Below, piece by piece: positions 34,087 to 45,846 of a stretch of 64,000 bases of DNA. Source of the stretch: Dermanyssus gallinae (Eukaryota > Arthropoda > Arachnida > Mesostigmata > Dermanyssidae); assembly GCA_003439945.1 (NCBI GenBank), contig QVRM01006593.1:62001-126000 (forward strand), written 5' to 3'. Each line of letters begins with the position of its first letter. The first letter of the stretch is position 1. The position numbers and the translations under genes were made by a program. The notes under the pieces are model-generated. The model was not told the DNA's origin and ran no database searches. It was given only the letters and a program-made list of their open reading frames with translations.

Positions 34087-36186
34087 TCAAGTTTTCAAGT
34101 TTCAAACGTGGTTTATTCAACGGAACTGCATTTTGCAATGCTTAAGTTCTCGGTAAATAAAAATGGTAACAAAATAAATCAATCACCGAGACAAAAGTCA
34201 CACTCAACAATATTTCAAAGAATGCTTTGAATAAGCACAATTACACAATACATAGTCACAATAAGCATCACCACCAGGATGTCTATACAGCGTTTGTTAC
34301 AATGTACAGCATTAGGTGAGGCAACACGCGCTCACATATACGCGCAAGTGAATTGATACACTCATACAGCATCTACATACTACACCACGACATCAGGTAA
34401 AAACACACTGAAAAATTAAAAACAAATTTAAATTGGGAAGATGATCCCTTATAAAAAACACTAATAACCACGATTTAGGATATAACTAGATCATCAGCCC
34501 GATTCAGACTGTGAAATTAAAAGCCATTATTTTACTTCGCGAGCAAAGAGGTGCTTCGATGTGAGGCATCTAATATTTTTAGGAATTCTAGTCCAAGTTT
34601 CGGACAGGCGGCATGCAAGTGAGTGTTGACTAGTCTTCAAGGACACTGAGGGCACTGCAAAAGTTGTTGCACGCCTAGCTGATGTCCGATTTGAGGTAGG
34701 AATTAGTGGAAACGCAATCTCCGCTGGTACAATACCTCGCGAAATTTGATATGCTAGCATAGAAGCCCGCAGCGTGTAAATGTTTTCCACCTTGAGTAGG
34801 CTATATAGAGTAAATAAATCATGGACCGAATCTCTCCGTTTCCTAGAAAAAATTGCTCTAAGTGCATCATTCTGAATTACTCTGACTCTCCGGAGAATTC
34901 CGTCATATCCACCACCCCAGAGAAGGATACCATAGCATAGTACCGGTAAGAACACGGCCTTGTACACCAGAAGCAAGCCCTCTGTGGGGACCCCAATCAA
35001 TTTCATTCTGCGCAGCGCCGATATAACAGCATAGCACTTGGGTGCAATATATTCTATGTGGGGATGCCACTTCAGATTTTCCTGGAGAACGAGCCCCAGG
35101 CACTTGGCTGTCTGCGAGAGCTTAATGTTTTGTAGCTCGAGTAGTTGGTTGTTAGGCAATGCCTGATGCCTTGGTGATGAGCGAAAAACTACAAAATGTG
35201 TTTTATCGGCATTGACAACTAAACCAACAGTATAAAAAATGCTGATTGTATTGTCAACATTTTGGAGAGACTGGTGCAAATCTGCATTCAAATTACGATT
35301 ATTAACTCCGTAGATTAGCGTCGTGTCATCAGCAAAAGCTATAGTAGAACCATGATTTAGCCCCTGAATTCTTAATAGGATAAAATTCAGAAGGATAAGA
35401 AACATAAAAGGCCCGAGAACCGAACCTTGAGGGGTACCTATATCAACCTGTTTCCACGAGGATTCTATTTGTCCAGCTCGAACCACTTGCCTCCGTCCTG
35501 AGAGATATTACCTAAACCAAGCAACAGCCGGCACGGAGCAGCCGAGCTGAGCGAGCATCTGGAACAGTATGGAATGATCAAGACAATTAAAAGCAGCCGA
35601 CACGTCAAGAAAGACCGCAAGACAAAACTTGTTTGTCTCCACCGAATCAGACACCCGCTGCCATAAGTGGGCCAGCGCTAGGTCAGTCGACCTACCCCTG
35701 CGAAAGCCGAACTGGTTGGGTGATAGGAAATTAATCGACTCTAAATGTAGATTTAGCCTGAACAACACCAACTTCTCAATGACCTTTGAGATATAATCAA
35801 CAACTGATATCGGTCTGTAATTTGCTGCGCGATTTCGTTTACCCTTTTTCTTGAATAGAGGAAATACCGCCGTATCCTTCAACCGTGCTGGGAAGTTTCC
35901 GGTCTCAAACGAGCGATTTATAATAGAAGTCAGAGGCCCTGCAATCGAAAAAGCTGATAGCTTCAACAATTTTGCAGGCACACCCGTGACACCTCGGCTC
36001 CAGTTTGCCTTGAGACTGGAGAGGACACCAAGAACCTCGGAAATAGAGACGGGAGAGAGTGAAAATACATTATTGTTTCGTTTCCAGACCTCATCAAGTA
36101 AGGTTTGCAGATTCCTGTTTTTCTTGAGGTGAGCGACCGTATTATTACCTAACGTGGCAAAGTAACGGTTAAGCTCATCTGCTATT
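34086..36186 (-). mobile_element. LINE (jockey/CR1-type), 5'-truncated, inside a (TA)n array
   Basis: Minus-strand element carrying most of a reverse transcriptase. Its 3' end reads AATAAACCACGTTTGAAACT and then TTGAAAACTTGAAA. The same terminus (AATAAACCACGTTTTGAATC) ends the LINE at 57-60 kb. The 5' end stops at the boundary with the (TA)n array at 36187. Arrays therefore border both ends. Confidence 0.88.
34527..36186 (-). pseudogene. LINE reverse transcriptase, 5'-truncated, one nonsense codon
   Basis: One frame runs from the 5' truncation through FATLGNNTVAHLKK and VPAKLLKL, the RT motifs (YRPISVVDYISKVIEKL, QFGFRRGRSTDLALAHL, LDVSAAFNCLDHSIL, GTPQGSVLGP, catalytic FADDT) and the C-terminal thumb (LRRVRVIQNDALRAIF) to a stop near 34527. 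It is interrupted by a single TAA at 35508-35510, where the related copy has a serine. A jockey/CR1-superfamily non-LTR reverse transcriptase fits. The single nonsense codon suggests a fairly recent insertion. Confidence 0.92.
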
Positions 36187-36204
36187 TATATATATATGTA
36201 TATG

Positions 36205-36261
<57 letters not shown>

Positions 36262-36273
36262 GTATATATATAC
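36187..36273. repeat. (TA)n array bordering the LINE 5' end
   Basis: About 87 bp with TG and CG interruptions. Confidence 0.95.
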
Positions 36274-38469
36274 ATGGCTGACCAGACATAGCTTTACAAA
36301 ATGCACGATTGTGAGAGATCCAGTTTTTCCATAGTTCTTCCCCATACCTTACGCGATTGGGTTTCGTCTAGAATCTCACGCTGGCTAGCTGACGAACAAA
36401 AAGATAGTCGTGCTGAATGAATTCGCAGAAAAAGCGAGGTCCTGTGATGTCTTATTGTTTAGCTTTTACGTTTTAACGGCAAAATATCTCAATACTTTGT
36501 CATTACGCTTATAGACCACACGCATCCAGTATAACGATATCAAGAAAATTATAGTTTTATGGGGATCGTGTTGGTAAACTAAACAAATGGCGGTTCGATT
36601 TGATACAGCCGTACGTCAGTATGAATTTTTTTTATTTTTTCACACAGTGGTCTCCACAATAGCTGACCTCTAAAAGATGCCTACTTTAAGTAAACTCATA
36701 TGCCCTGACCCATATATATATATATGTGCACGAGAACGTGCGTACAATGCTTAGATAAGATAAAAACATTTTGATATCGGTTAAAGCATAATTATGTTAA
36801 TTTGGTTACAAATTGAAATTAGTTACGAAATGCACGCTAATTGTTATGGGCTGTGTTTGGGCAAATTACTTCAGCAGATTGTTCGGTATATGTTTGTCAG
36901 TTACACATTGCTTATATTCCACTCATGCAGCGAGTTCAGTCACTTAGCTGGCTGCTCTAAATGTCGATAGCCCTACGAGACACCGCCACAAAATAGCTGA
37001 AGGGGATGACACAGTTATCCCAATGACATAGTTAATGCTGCGTACAATAACAGTAAAATGCAGGTAGATCTCTCGGAAGAAGAGTGCGGCCCAGCTGTGT
37101 GTTCATTTAGCAATCTAATTTGCTAAATCTCTTTTGCTGGATTTTAGCGACCTACCACATTCAACGGCTGGCACTCTGAATAAGCGAAAAGAAATCGCTA
37201 AAATCGCTCCAACGAAACTAAGTGAAGTGTGGAACTATGAAACTGCTTATTCTTTTCGGGACAAGTTTTTAATGTATCTTATTGTTTCTGCTTGTCTATG
37301 ACGACCAGGTATCAAGTGTACGCAGGTTCTCTGTCGTTTAGCAACACACATGATAACGCTTATTGCAACACGGCTTACTCTAGTCTCTGCTCATGTTGAA
37401 AATAACGCCGAAAGCATCAGTATATACATACGTGCGTAGTAAGTAGCAGGGAGAAAATCACTAAACCGAACGGGGCGATTTGCTGGAGCAGCGCTGAACC
37501 CGAACTGCTTCTGCGACTTTGTTTCTTCTATCGACTAAATGTGAGCAAATGGAAATCCTCGCATAATCTCGCATTGAGGGTATTAGTCTATAGCAGGATT
37601 AGGGCTCTTTGCAAAACCCGCAACACGGTTTTAAGTGCGTGTTGCTGTATGCCCAGTCTATTGGGCATCCGGTGCGATTGGCACACCGCCGTTCTTCGAT
37701 AATGATAATAAAAAAAAGTGGCAATAGAGTCCTGTTTTCGTATTATGGATCTGCACGGCGCGCTTCTATTTTGCAATCCCATGGTTCACTAACGTCGAGG
37801 TTCAATCGCAACTCGCTCTATACTCAGCAACGCTACACTCAGTGACGTCTTCTTTCACTTTGTCCTAGGAAAAGGTTCAAAACTTTATGAATGCAGATAC
37901 TGTGATTAAAATGAGCAGTGTCTTATGTAGATCCTGTTCTCTAGTCTTATTCGAGATATGGATTATACATAAAACAATATTTTTAAAACTACAAATGTAG
38001 CTCTATACATAGCTGGCGCTAAATCAACTCATAGCCGTAAGTGAGGGATAATTCTTGCTGCATGATTGGCGTTTTATGGAATCGTACAGTTTATACTCAA
38101 ATCGTACTCCCAATGCACGAATAATGCAGAAGTCGCCCGAAACTAGATTCATTCGACTTACGTTCGTGATTAGAACATGGAAGGAAGACTTGCAGGAATA
38201 TTCTCATTCGACCGACACTGCACACGCATCTTCTAGTGAATGAAAACATACCTAACAATTACCCATATGCTATCTGGATAGAAGCTTACCCTCCACTAAA
38301 CCTTACGCATAATAAAGTGAATAACTTGATTGCTTACGTTGAATAATGAGCTTAAACTTAAGCAAGCTCGATGTAGCAACGTGCACAATAAAACAAACCA
38401 CTGCTAATTGCATATTACCTAAGTTTATGGATATTGTGCAATAACCAGTTGTATATATATATACATATA
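36274..38469. other. No recognisable gene or element
   Basis: AT-rich. Short TA runs lie at 36712-36725 and 38452-38463. Nothing else was seen. Confidence 0.4.
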
Positions 38470-38965
38470 TACTACTTCAATTAAATATTAATTTCAAGCG
38501 CTCCTTTAATGCTTTAACATAGTATATAATTGTATACGAGTTTTTATTCACAAAAATCCTACATTTAATTTATGGTGTATTATATATCCGCAGCATGTCC
38601 AGCAGTTCAGTCAATAGTTGAACTTGCAAGATGAGAGAAGATCCGGTGATGTGGAAGAACCACTAATTGAGACTTTGTTTATAATTTTCCCAACCTGGGT
38701 GTTAATAATTCATAATATATTTAATATATACAATGCACAATATAAGAGGCACACAAGACAATTTAACATATAATATGATGATGACGTGATTTTATCAAAG
38801 GTACAGTTCATATTCTTATATCACGAGTTCTCAACAGTTTCGCCATGCGTCACGAAAACCCGTTGTTGATTCGGTCAGATCGTGCAACCGTTTTCGACAA
38901 TACGGTTTGAGCACTTCGTAGATTGTTGCTGCAAATATTAAAGAAGCTGGGAAATCTAGGCAAAA
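38470..38965 (-). mobile_element. 3' end of a second LINE family, copy 1
   Basis: About 490 bp aligns with the 3' part of the LINE nested at 39824-40671: CAATGCACAATATAAGAGGC, GTTGATTCGGTCAGATCGTG and ATTGTTGCTGCAAATATTAA are shared with few changes. The minus-strand 3' end has AAAGGAGCGCTTGAAATTAA. No coding part remains. Confidence 0.75.
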
Positions 38966-39425
38966 AATAACTATATATAAGAGTATATCTATAGATGTAT
39001 ATTAAATTGGCTAGAAAAACTGGCATTTTTAGATGTGTTGTTTAAAATGCCAGTGAAATCCAGAATTCTTCGCTACGAGGATAGAGAGTCAGGTCCAAAA
39101 AGGGAACGCTGTGGCTAACAACGAAGAGTACTTTTTGAATGAATACTATGGGCTAAACTTGATACATTCTAGTTATGTTCTGACCTAGCCATATATATAT
39201 ATACATGTGTGCGTCTGATTATATCTGATAATCTGCCTAAACATCGATAAAATATTAAAATGTTACGTATGCCACTTACATCAGCTAAGCGCTTTTGTCA
39301 ATTTAATGGCTTTCGTCTATTCAGATATCATATTTTTGAACGCAGAGACCTAACAATAGGTGTATATCCCATCGTATAATATTTGAACCATGTGTGAATG
39401 CCACGCATATGCTAAGAGGCATAGG

Positions 39426-39428
<3 letters not shown>
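38966..39428. other. Unassigned spacer between the LINE fragment and foldback copy C
   Basis: AT-rich. No motif was recognised. Confidence 0.4.

Positions 39429-39470
<42 letters not shown>
39429..39470. repeat. (TA)n array bordering foldback copy C
   Basis: 42 bp, ending directly at the GGGTCTTCC terminus. Confidence 0.95.
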
Positions 39471-39474
<4 letters not shown>

Positions 39475-39823
39475 CTTCCACAACCGTTTGTATTTATTTC
39501 AATGTTTGGTAGAACTCTTCAAGAAAATATTTTTTCCCGATGGAAGGAGGGGCGAAAAGTCTTGTTTAGAAGTGAGTATGAAATATATAAAAGAAGGTGT
39601 TATGCTCTTTTTTCTACATAGTTGTGCAAAATCTTCGTTTGCGGTAGAACCACTTAAGGCACGAAGCAGCCGATTATATTATTGCGTGTTCGGCGGAAAA
39701 TGTGAATAACACAAGGCAAGCCGCCGAAAGACCAGGTTGAGTAAAATCATAAAAGTCGATATGTTGTTATGCGTACAATGAAGCTTTCGCGTGCAGAATC
39801 GTAAAATTCTGCCATTACAACCA

Positions 39824-40671
39824 GAATTCAATTCAAGTGCTCCTTTATTGTTTTCATAGGGTAGATAATTATATACATAATTATTCACGAAAGTCATGCA
39901 TTCAATATACACAATGCACAATATAAGAGGCATAGAGAACAATTTACCATGTAATTGGTCAAAATAGTACATTTGCGTAATATATGTAATTGTACAGTAT
40001 ATTCTCTTATATCACTAGTTCAGGATTCTCAACATTCTCGCCACGAAAACATATTGTTGATTCGGTCAGATCGTGTAACCATTTTCGACGATATGGTTTG
40101 AGCAATGCGCAGATTGTTGTTGCGAATATTAAAAAGATGGGAAGTCTATTCGACTGATTCGTGCGTGCATTTTGAAATCTGCTCTCGAGTGGGGTTCTGA
40201 TATAGGTACTAAGTCGAGACTGCTACGCTCTATCTCACATCTCAATGCAACACGTCGAAGGAATTTAGACTGAACTTTTTCAATTGCATCAATATGTTGC
40301 TTTAAATACGGCCGCCAGACTTCACAGCTGTAGATGGATTTGGGAATTACAAGGCTATTGTGAAAGCGGATATACAACATTGGACATTTGATAATTAAAC
40401 AACATTTTTAAGATCTTAGATGAATATACAGAATAAAAGTGAGTTAGATAGGATCCCTAAGGCACGCCCGAATGACACACCCCATACCGACTAAAAGTGT
40501 TGTCGACCCGCACACAAAACCTCCGATTCGTTAGATAACTTGATATCCATAAAACAGTGTGCTTGTCCATATTTAAGTCAATTAGTTACTGTAAAAGTTT
40601 AAAATGGTTTACGCTGTCAAATGCTTTAGAAAAATCAAAGTAAATACAATTAAATATTTTATTTTTGTTTA
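39824..40671 (-). mobile_element. Second LINE family, copy 2, nested in foldback copy C
   Basis: The minus strand reads FDFSKAFDSVNHFKLLQ at the 5' end, then TNRRFCVRVDNTF and a degraded GVPQGS motif. An internal deletion removes the FADD region, and the frame resumes as SCEVWRPYLKQHIDAIEKVQ and FLRRVALRCE, followed by a 3' UTR with AATAAAGGAGCACTTGAATT. ACCAGAA-like sequence at both borders may be the target duplication. Confidence 0.82.
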
Positions 40672-40751
40672 CCAGAAATTTACGCTTAAAAGACTATTCT
40701 CAGACAATAGAAAATATAGCGCTGTGCTACGTAGTTGCCGAGTAACTAAGC

Positions 40752-40805
40752 TGTCGACCCGGTGGCGTAGTGCATTTGCGTGCGCCTCGCGGCCGGAGGA
40801 CCCCC
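40752..40805 (+). mobile_element. tRNA-derived SINE, 5' fragment (copy 4)
   Basis: TGTCGACCCGGTGGCGTAGT through GCCTCGCGGCCGGAGGA matches the SINE head and stops before the B box. It lies in the right arm of foldback copy C. Confidence 0.75.
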
Positions 40806-41153
40806 AACAACATATTAACCTTTATGACTTTCCTCAACCTGGCGATTTGCCTTTTGCTAGCTTGGTGTCTTGCAGAGTATGCAGAATCCACCGAATTGGT
40901 TACTTATCGGTCCTTTGTGCGTTGACTGGTGTAGGACTATGTAGGATAAAAAAAGACAGAATAACTTGGTCTATAAATTTCATCCTCACTCTTTGACCTC
41001 ACTCTTTGAAGACGTGTTCGGCCCCTTCTTCCGTTGGAAAAAGAATATTTCATTGTAGAGTTCTACCAAACCTTAAAATAAGCACATACGGTTATGGAAG
41101 ACCCTATATACGTTTACGCCAGACCAAGTATACGCAAAACATTCAAGACACAC

Positions 41154-41173
41154 ATATATATATATATATATAT
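41154..41173. repeat. (TA)n array
   Basis: 20 bp, near the right end of foldback copy C. Confidence 0.9.
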
Positions 41174-41752
41174 GCGCTTATTGCTTAACACGGTGTGAAC
41201 TTAAACGAATAAAACAATGCAAATAGTACGTAGAAAAAAAGTATATGTATATATACAGTTCATACCGCTGCACATACGCATATATACGCCGCTCTTTCCG
41301 TCGTGTATACGCACGTGGCTTACAGCTGCTGTGCACCGACTAACATTAACGTGCGTGCTAGTGGCCTGTCTTGTTTTTCACCATAAACGTATGCTCAGAG
41401 AAGATCATCTACCTCTGCCCGCGGTGCGAAATGATTCGCGCCAATCAGCAGGGCCAGGAAAACTCTAAGATTTTCGTCATCTCTCTCCTCCGCTCTCTCG
41501 TCTTCTATCACGCGCGTATTTTCAATCTCCCCCATCTCTTTCTTTCTGTTTCGCGATCTCGTGATTTCCCCTTTTCTGTCCCTGTTTGTTGCAGCGCTTG
41601 ACCGAACGGACGGTCGGTCCATCTGTCTGTCTGTCTATCTGAACTAAGCGGATCTCAGACGTGTTGCACGTACCACGCCGTCGTCGTCGTTCAATGAAGC
41701 TTCTCCCGCTGCTGCTGCTCTACGCACGCACGTCGACGTGCAACCCAAGCGG

Positions 41753-41853
41753 GCGACCACCCCTTCTGCGATCACCCCCTTCTTCGACCACCCCCTTCTG
41801 CGACCACCCCCTTCTGCGACCACCCCCTTCTGCGGCCACCCCCTCCTGCGCCC
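41753..41853. repeat. 16-bp minisatellite
   Basis: About six tandem units of CCCTTCTGCGACCACC with single-base variants. The unit is not a multiple of three, so no frame can stay in register. Confidence 0.88.
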
Positions 41854-42466
41854 AATGATCGCCGGCACGATCCACCAGCCACTGATAGAGCAGGGAGTAT
41901 GGCAGAAGGCAGGAGGGATGCGGAAGGGGGGGGGGGTAAGAGAGCAAGAGCAACAAAGATTACTTGAGATCGAGCGCGTGGGAGAGCGGGAGAGAGCGGC
42001 TGAACCCGAGGCCTCGGGTCCAGCTTTAAAGCCAAGGCGACGGTAGTGGCGAAGTAGATAGTGTAGTCGGCCTTCTTCGACCCAGGTCCCGATCGGGTCT
42101 GGACACCCACAGCCAGCAGAGCAAGTAACCACCTCGCCACCCGCTGTCCCGTATCAGCAGCAGGACGAATCGAAAGCAATTGAGGTGCAGGGGGTAGTCG
42201 TCCTACATCCCCCCCCCCCCCCGCCGTCGCCGCTCTAGGAGATTGAGGAGGACGAGGACTACGACGGTATCGATGACTGGCGCGTTGACGACGACGATGG
42301 CGGCGATGAAGAAAAAGATCAGAAGGAGAACACAGACAGGAGAAGCCTATCGTAGCGGGGTGCGAAACACCGAGGAGCCAATTGAGACACGACGTTGAGT
42401 GACCCATGAAGGGTGAGTGAGTGGGCAGGTAGATCGTGGATGCTAGAGTAGAAGACTTGGGTAGAG

Positions 42467-42479
42467 ATGAGTTCGAAAG
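42467..42479 (+). CDS. Possible tiny first coding exon (M-S-S-K...)
   Basis: ATGAGTTCGAAAG directly precedes a perfect donor GTAAGTATAG. It would encode Met-Ser-Ser-Lys and end in phase 1. Many other ATGs lie upstream and no second exon was identified, so this rests on the splice site alone. Confidence 0.15.
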
Positions 42480-42717
42480 GTAAGTATAGCGGCTAGACGG
42501 ACAGCTTGGGCAGGTTGCAAACGCGGCGTCAAGTGTCTGTTCGTCTGTTCACGTCCGTCGTGTGTTTGGGTGTGTTTCGTCGGTTGGGTGCTTCGCTTCG
42601 AGCAAAATCGAACAGGAGCGAGTGTAACCATCCACCATGCGAGGCAATGAAGGGATCGCTACGAGACGGTGCTAGTAGTAGTAGCCAGTGACGCCGATGA
42701 CGATGCCATCAACAATA

Positions 42718-42790
42718 ACAGCAGCAGCAACAACAACAACAACAACAACAGCAGCAACCGCCGCAACAGGAACAATAACAACAACGACGT
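42718..42790. repeat. (CAA)n/(CAG)n tract
   Basis: Mixed CAA and CAG triplets with AAT interruptions. Confidence 0.85.
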
Positions 42791-43434
42791 CGAAGACGAC
42801 CATGCTTAATGCTAAAGGATAAAAGCGACAAGAACGGTGAGGCTGGGGAAAAAAAAGGTAGCAGCAGATGTAAGGCCGACAACAACAGAGAGCCTAGATG
42901 GAAGAAGGCGATCTCCGACGTCCTCATGGACATCTGCTGAGAAAGAACTGCTGAGGTGGAGGTTGGCAGAAAGTAAAACGCGCGGGCAGCCACTATCACA
43001 GTCAACAGTAGCAGCAGAAACGTTGACGCTACCGCCAACAACCCAGCTCCGCTTCCCCCAGTTAACAGGAAATGAAGCCGCTATCACCTCACCCCTCCCT
43101 TGCCCGCCAGGTCTTGCTTACTTTCTCACTGAGCCTTGACGACGTCAACGACTCAGGACAGAGTGAGCCGGTCCGACAAACGGACTAAGGAACGAGGCAA
43201 GAACAAACGGACGAAAGATCAGGCTGGATCGATCGATGAATGGATAGATGGAAAAGGCCCACAGCAACTTCTGGTCACGCCTGAAGCCACCGGCCGCCAC
43301 TAATACCTTTCAGCTAGCAGGCCACTGGAAAACTGTCGCTGTCGCACAGCTAGATCCTGCCTGCCATGGAACGAACGCTCCAGAACAACGCGTTTGTAAT
43401 TGCAGTCGTAGTAGTAGCGGTGCTAGTTAACATT

Positions 43435-43463
43435 TGTTGTTGTTGTCGTCGTCGTCGTCGTCG

Positions 43464-43552
<89 letters not shown>
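43435..43552. repeat. Very long (GTT)n trinucleotide array
   Basis: About 39 triplets: a short GTC block then uninterrupted GTT. On the minus strand a 131-codon frame reads it as polyglutamine preceded by KKKKKHTKRERND. No conserved domain adjoins, so coding is doubtful. Confidence 0.92.
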
Positions 43553-43553
<1 letters not shown>

Positions 43554-44457
43554 GTTGTCGTTCCTTTCCCTCTTAGTGTGCTTCTTCTTCTTTTTCGTTT
43601 TAGTTATACAGTCCTGACAGCTCAACGGGCGGCTGTTGCAAGGTCGAACCGGCGAGCTGACATAAGCCTGCGAGAAGAAAGCGACTTGAGCGGTCAGAAT
43701 TGTCAGCACAGTCACACACACACACATTAAGAGAGCTCGGTCCACGATACTGAGACACTTTACACGGAGGCTGGTGGCGTCCCTTTTTGTCGTCGTCTCG
43801 TCCGCGTCCTTGATCGCTGTTCATCTCTCTCGCTCTCTTTCTATCTCTCTCTCTCGTATCTTAGTCTCTCTTAGTCTCTCCTCCTGTCGTTTCTCTTGGA
43901 ACCTGTCTGCGGGGGCTTGCAAAGGAATTGCAGAAGTAGGTAAGATGGTGGTGGGAGTACAGAGGAGTCGGTACCGGTAGGTCAAGACGACGACGGCGGG
44001 AGTGGGACGCTGGCAACCAAGCGGGAAAGACGATCATAGAAGAAGAAGAAGACGAAGAAGAAGAACAGAAAAGGGAAGAAGCCGAGGTGGAAACCCCTTT
44101 AATTTACTGCTCATTCTCCTCCGGCAGTGGTGGATGCGCGGTGTGGTCTGTCCTATGCCGTCCTACTCCGCCCTATCCTATGATGACCCTGTGACGACCG
44201 GTCCTTCCCCAGCCGTCAGCGCTCCCAACTGCTACGTCTACTACTGTAGAGCGGTTGAACAGCTAGTTATGTGGAACAAAAAAAACAGCATCATGGAGAG
44301 AAAAGCGTCTAGCGTCTGGTTATAGAGCTCCCGAAAGGTAAACAGTGAGAACGAGACAGAAAGGGCGAGACAAAGGAATACTCGCTTAGAAAGAAGATAC
44401 TATTGCTGTATGCTCTACACGCAAATATGTTTCTTGTATGAAAGAATATTTCCTGTA

Positions 44458-44460
<3 letters not shown>

Positions 44461-44496
<36 letters not shown>
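44461..44496. repeat. (TA)n array
   Basis: 36 bp. Confidence 0.95.
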
Positions 44497-44499
<3 letters not shown>

Positions 44500-45809
44500 T
44501 TTCATTACTTGTGGCCATTTTTGTGTCACCATTCCTTGTGGAATATGTTTTGAATCAGATGCGTTCGCTGTGTAGTGTGTCATACAGCGTGCTGCTGGCT
44601 TCGTATACGATTGTAAATTATTATCATGGTATCATTATATGTATTTTAACAAACATCCTCGTCTGTAGTGCATTCATACTATTAACTAGATTATCATCAT
44701 GGTTATATTACTACCTAATTACACAATAGTTTGATTTAGCGGGGTGTTTCCCCATGGTTCCTTACAATACATGTCATTTGCCTAGCCTGCGTTTGGTTTC
44801 ATTTATCTTGCCATAGTGGTTTATCGCCGCAGTTACTGCCATATGCAGTATCTTTCCGAAATTGCAAAGGAAGACAGAAACACGGAATGGGAATGGGTGA
44901 GTTAGCGAGCGAAGGGAATAGGATATCTACTTACGAATGCACATTAAGGTACTCGGTAGATCTGTTGCCCGCGTAGTCATAAGGTGACTGAAGTTTGATT
45001 AACAACTCACTATTAATGAGAATAATGACGGAGATGAATCGCTGTGCTGTCTGTATTTCGTCGAATTTGAATATGTTTCTTCCAATTATTTACATCCATC
45101 TGTCCTGATATTTAAGCTTAAAAGATTGTCTTTGTGGCATCGGAACATTGTGAACAGTTTCTTTTCACTCTTTCACTCTTCGCCGTGTGGCGAACGAACT
45201 TCCTTGGTGCTCGTTTGAGAACTGACAAGGAATTAGTCACATAACGCAATCGTAAATCATATTGTAGGTATCACGTTCGATCTCTTGACTGCGGCGGCAG
45301 CAGATACCGTACGCGGCAGCAGCAGCAATTGCTCCGTATGAGCAAAAAGCGGTCGTCCTCACCGAGAAGCTAAATAGTGACTCGCGTTTCAATGAACGCC
45401 GGATGTCAGTCTAGCGGAACTACATAGGCACGCCATGCGCCACGGCAGAAACCTTGGCAGTACCGATGATGAAAGAGGTTTCTACAGCCAACTTATTAGC
45501 TTGGTTGAATAGCTTGCCGAAGCTTTGGAACAGATAAGGCATCGCATTAACTAAATCTGCTGAAGCTGCTCTATTCTCTCCGCCACTATCGATTGTCGTC
45601 ATTGTCGACATGAACATAATTATCCCCTTGTCTTCTGCAAGCTTGTGCACGTAAGTGATTTTATCCTCTGCATGTACATAAAGATAATCACAGGCACCGG
45701 CTTGTACAGATAGATGTACGTTTATATGCAATTCTGCTATGCACTGCATGCATGTTCAACAAAGTTATTTCAAAGCAGCAGGCTCTTTTAGCAAAATTCT
45801 TTTTGTTTT

Positions 45810-45812
<3 letters not shown>

Positions 45813-45842
<30 letters not shown>
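45813..45842. repeat. (TA)n array
   Basis: 30 bp. Confidence 0.95.

Positions 45843-45846
<4 letters not shown>

Larger units (their letters stand above)
39471..41104. mobile_element. Foldback element, copy C, carrying nested insertions
   Basis: The left terminus is GGGTCTTCCACAACCG and the right terminus, reversed, is GGGTCTTCCATAACCG. Both are followed by TTTGGTAGAACTC-type sequence shared with copies A and B. Left arm 39471-39823; right arm from 40672. A LINE fragment splits the element, and a SINE fragment sits in the right part. TATA follows the right end. Confidence 0.8.
41450..44330. other. Second GC-rich island with simple repeats, possible untranslated exons
   Basis: Holds a 16-bp minisatellite, G and C tracts (41928-41936, 42211-42222), CAA/CAG runs at 42718-42790, a very long GTT array and GAA runs near 44038-44067. 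Two consensus splice donors on the plus strand are AAAG|GTAAGTATAG at 42480 and TAG|GTAAGA near 43939. Acidic, basic and homopolymeric frames occur on both strands. As with the GIT-like leader, this may be 5' UTR of a gene whose coding exons lie elsewhere. No product is recognised. Confidence 0.38.

Noticed and set aside
42237..42354. Acidic stretch EIEEDEDYDGIDDW after CTCTAG as a coding exon
   Set aside because: A TAG directly precedes it and a stop follows. Only a weak acceptor argument supports it.
43350..43745. 131-codon minus-strand open frame with long polyglutamine
   Set aside because: The frame is open because it crosses a pure triplet array. There is no conserved flanking domain.
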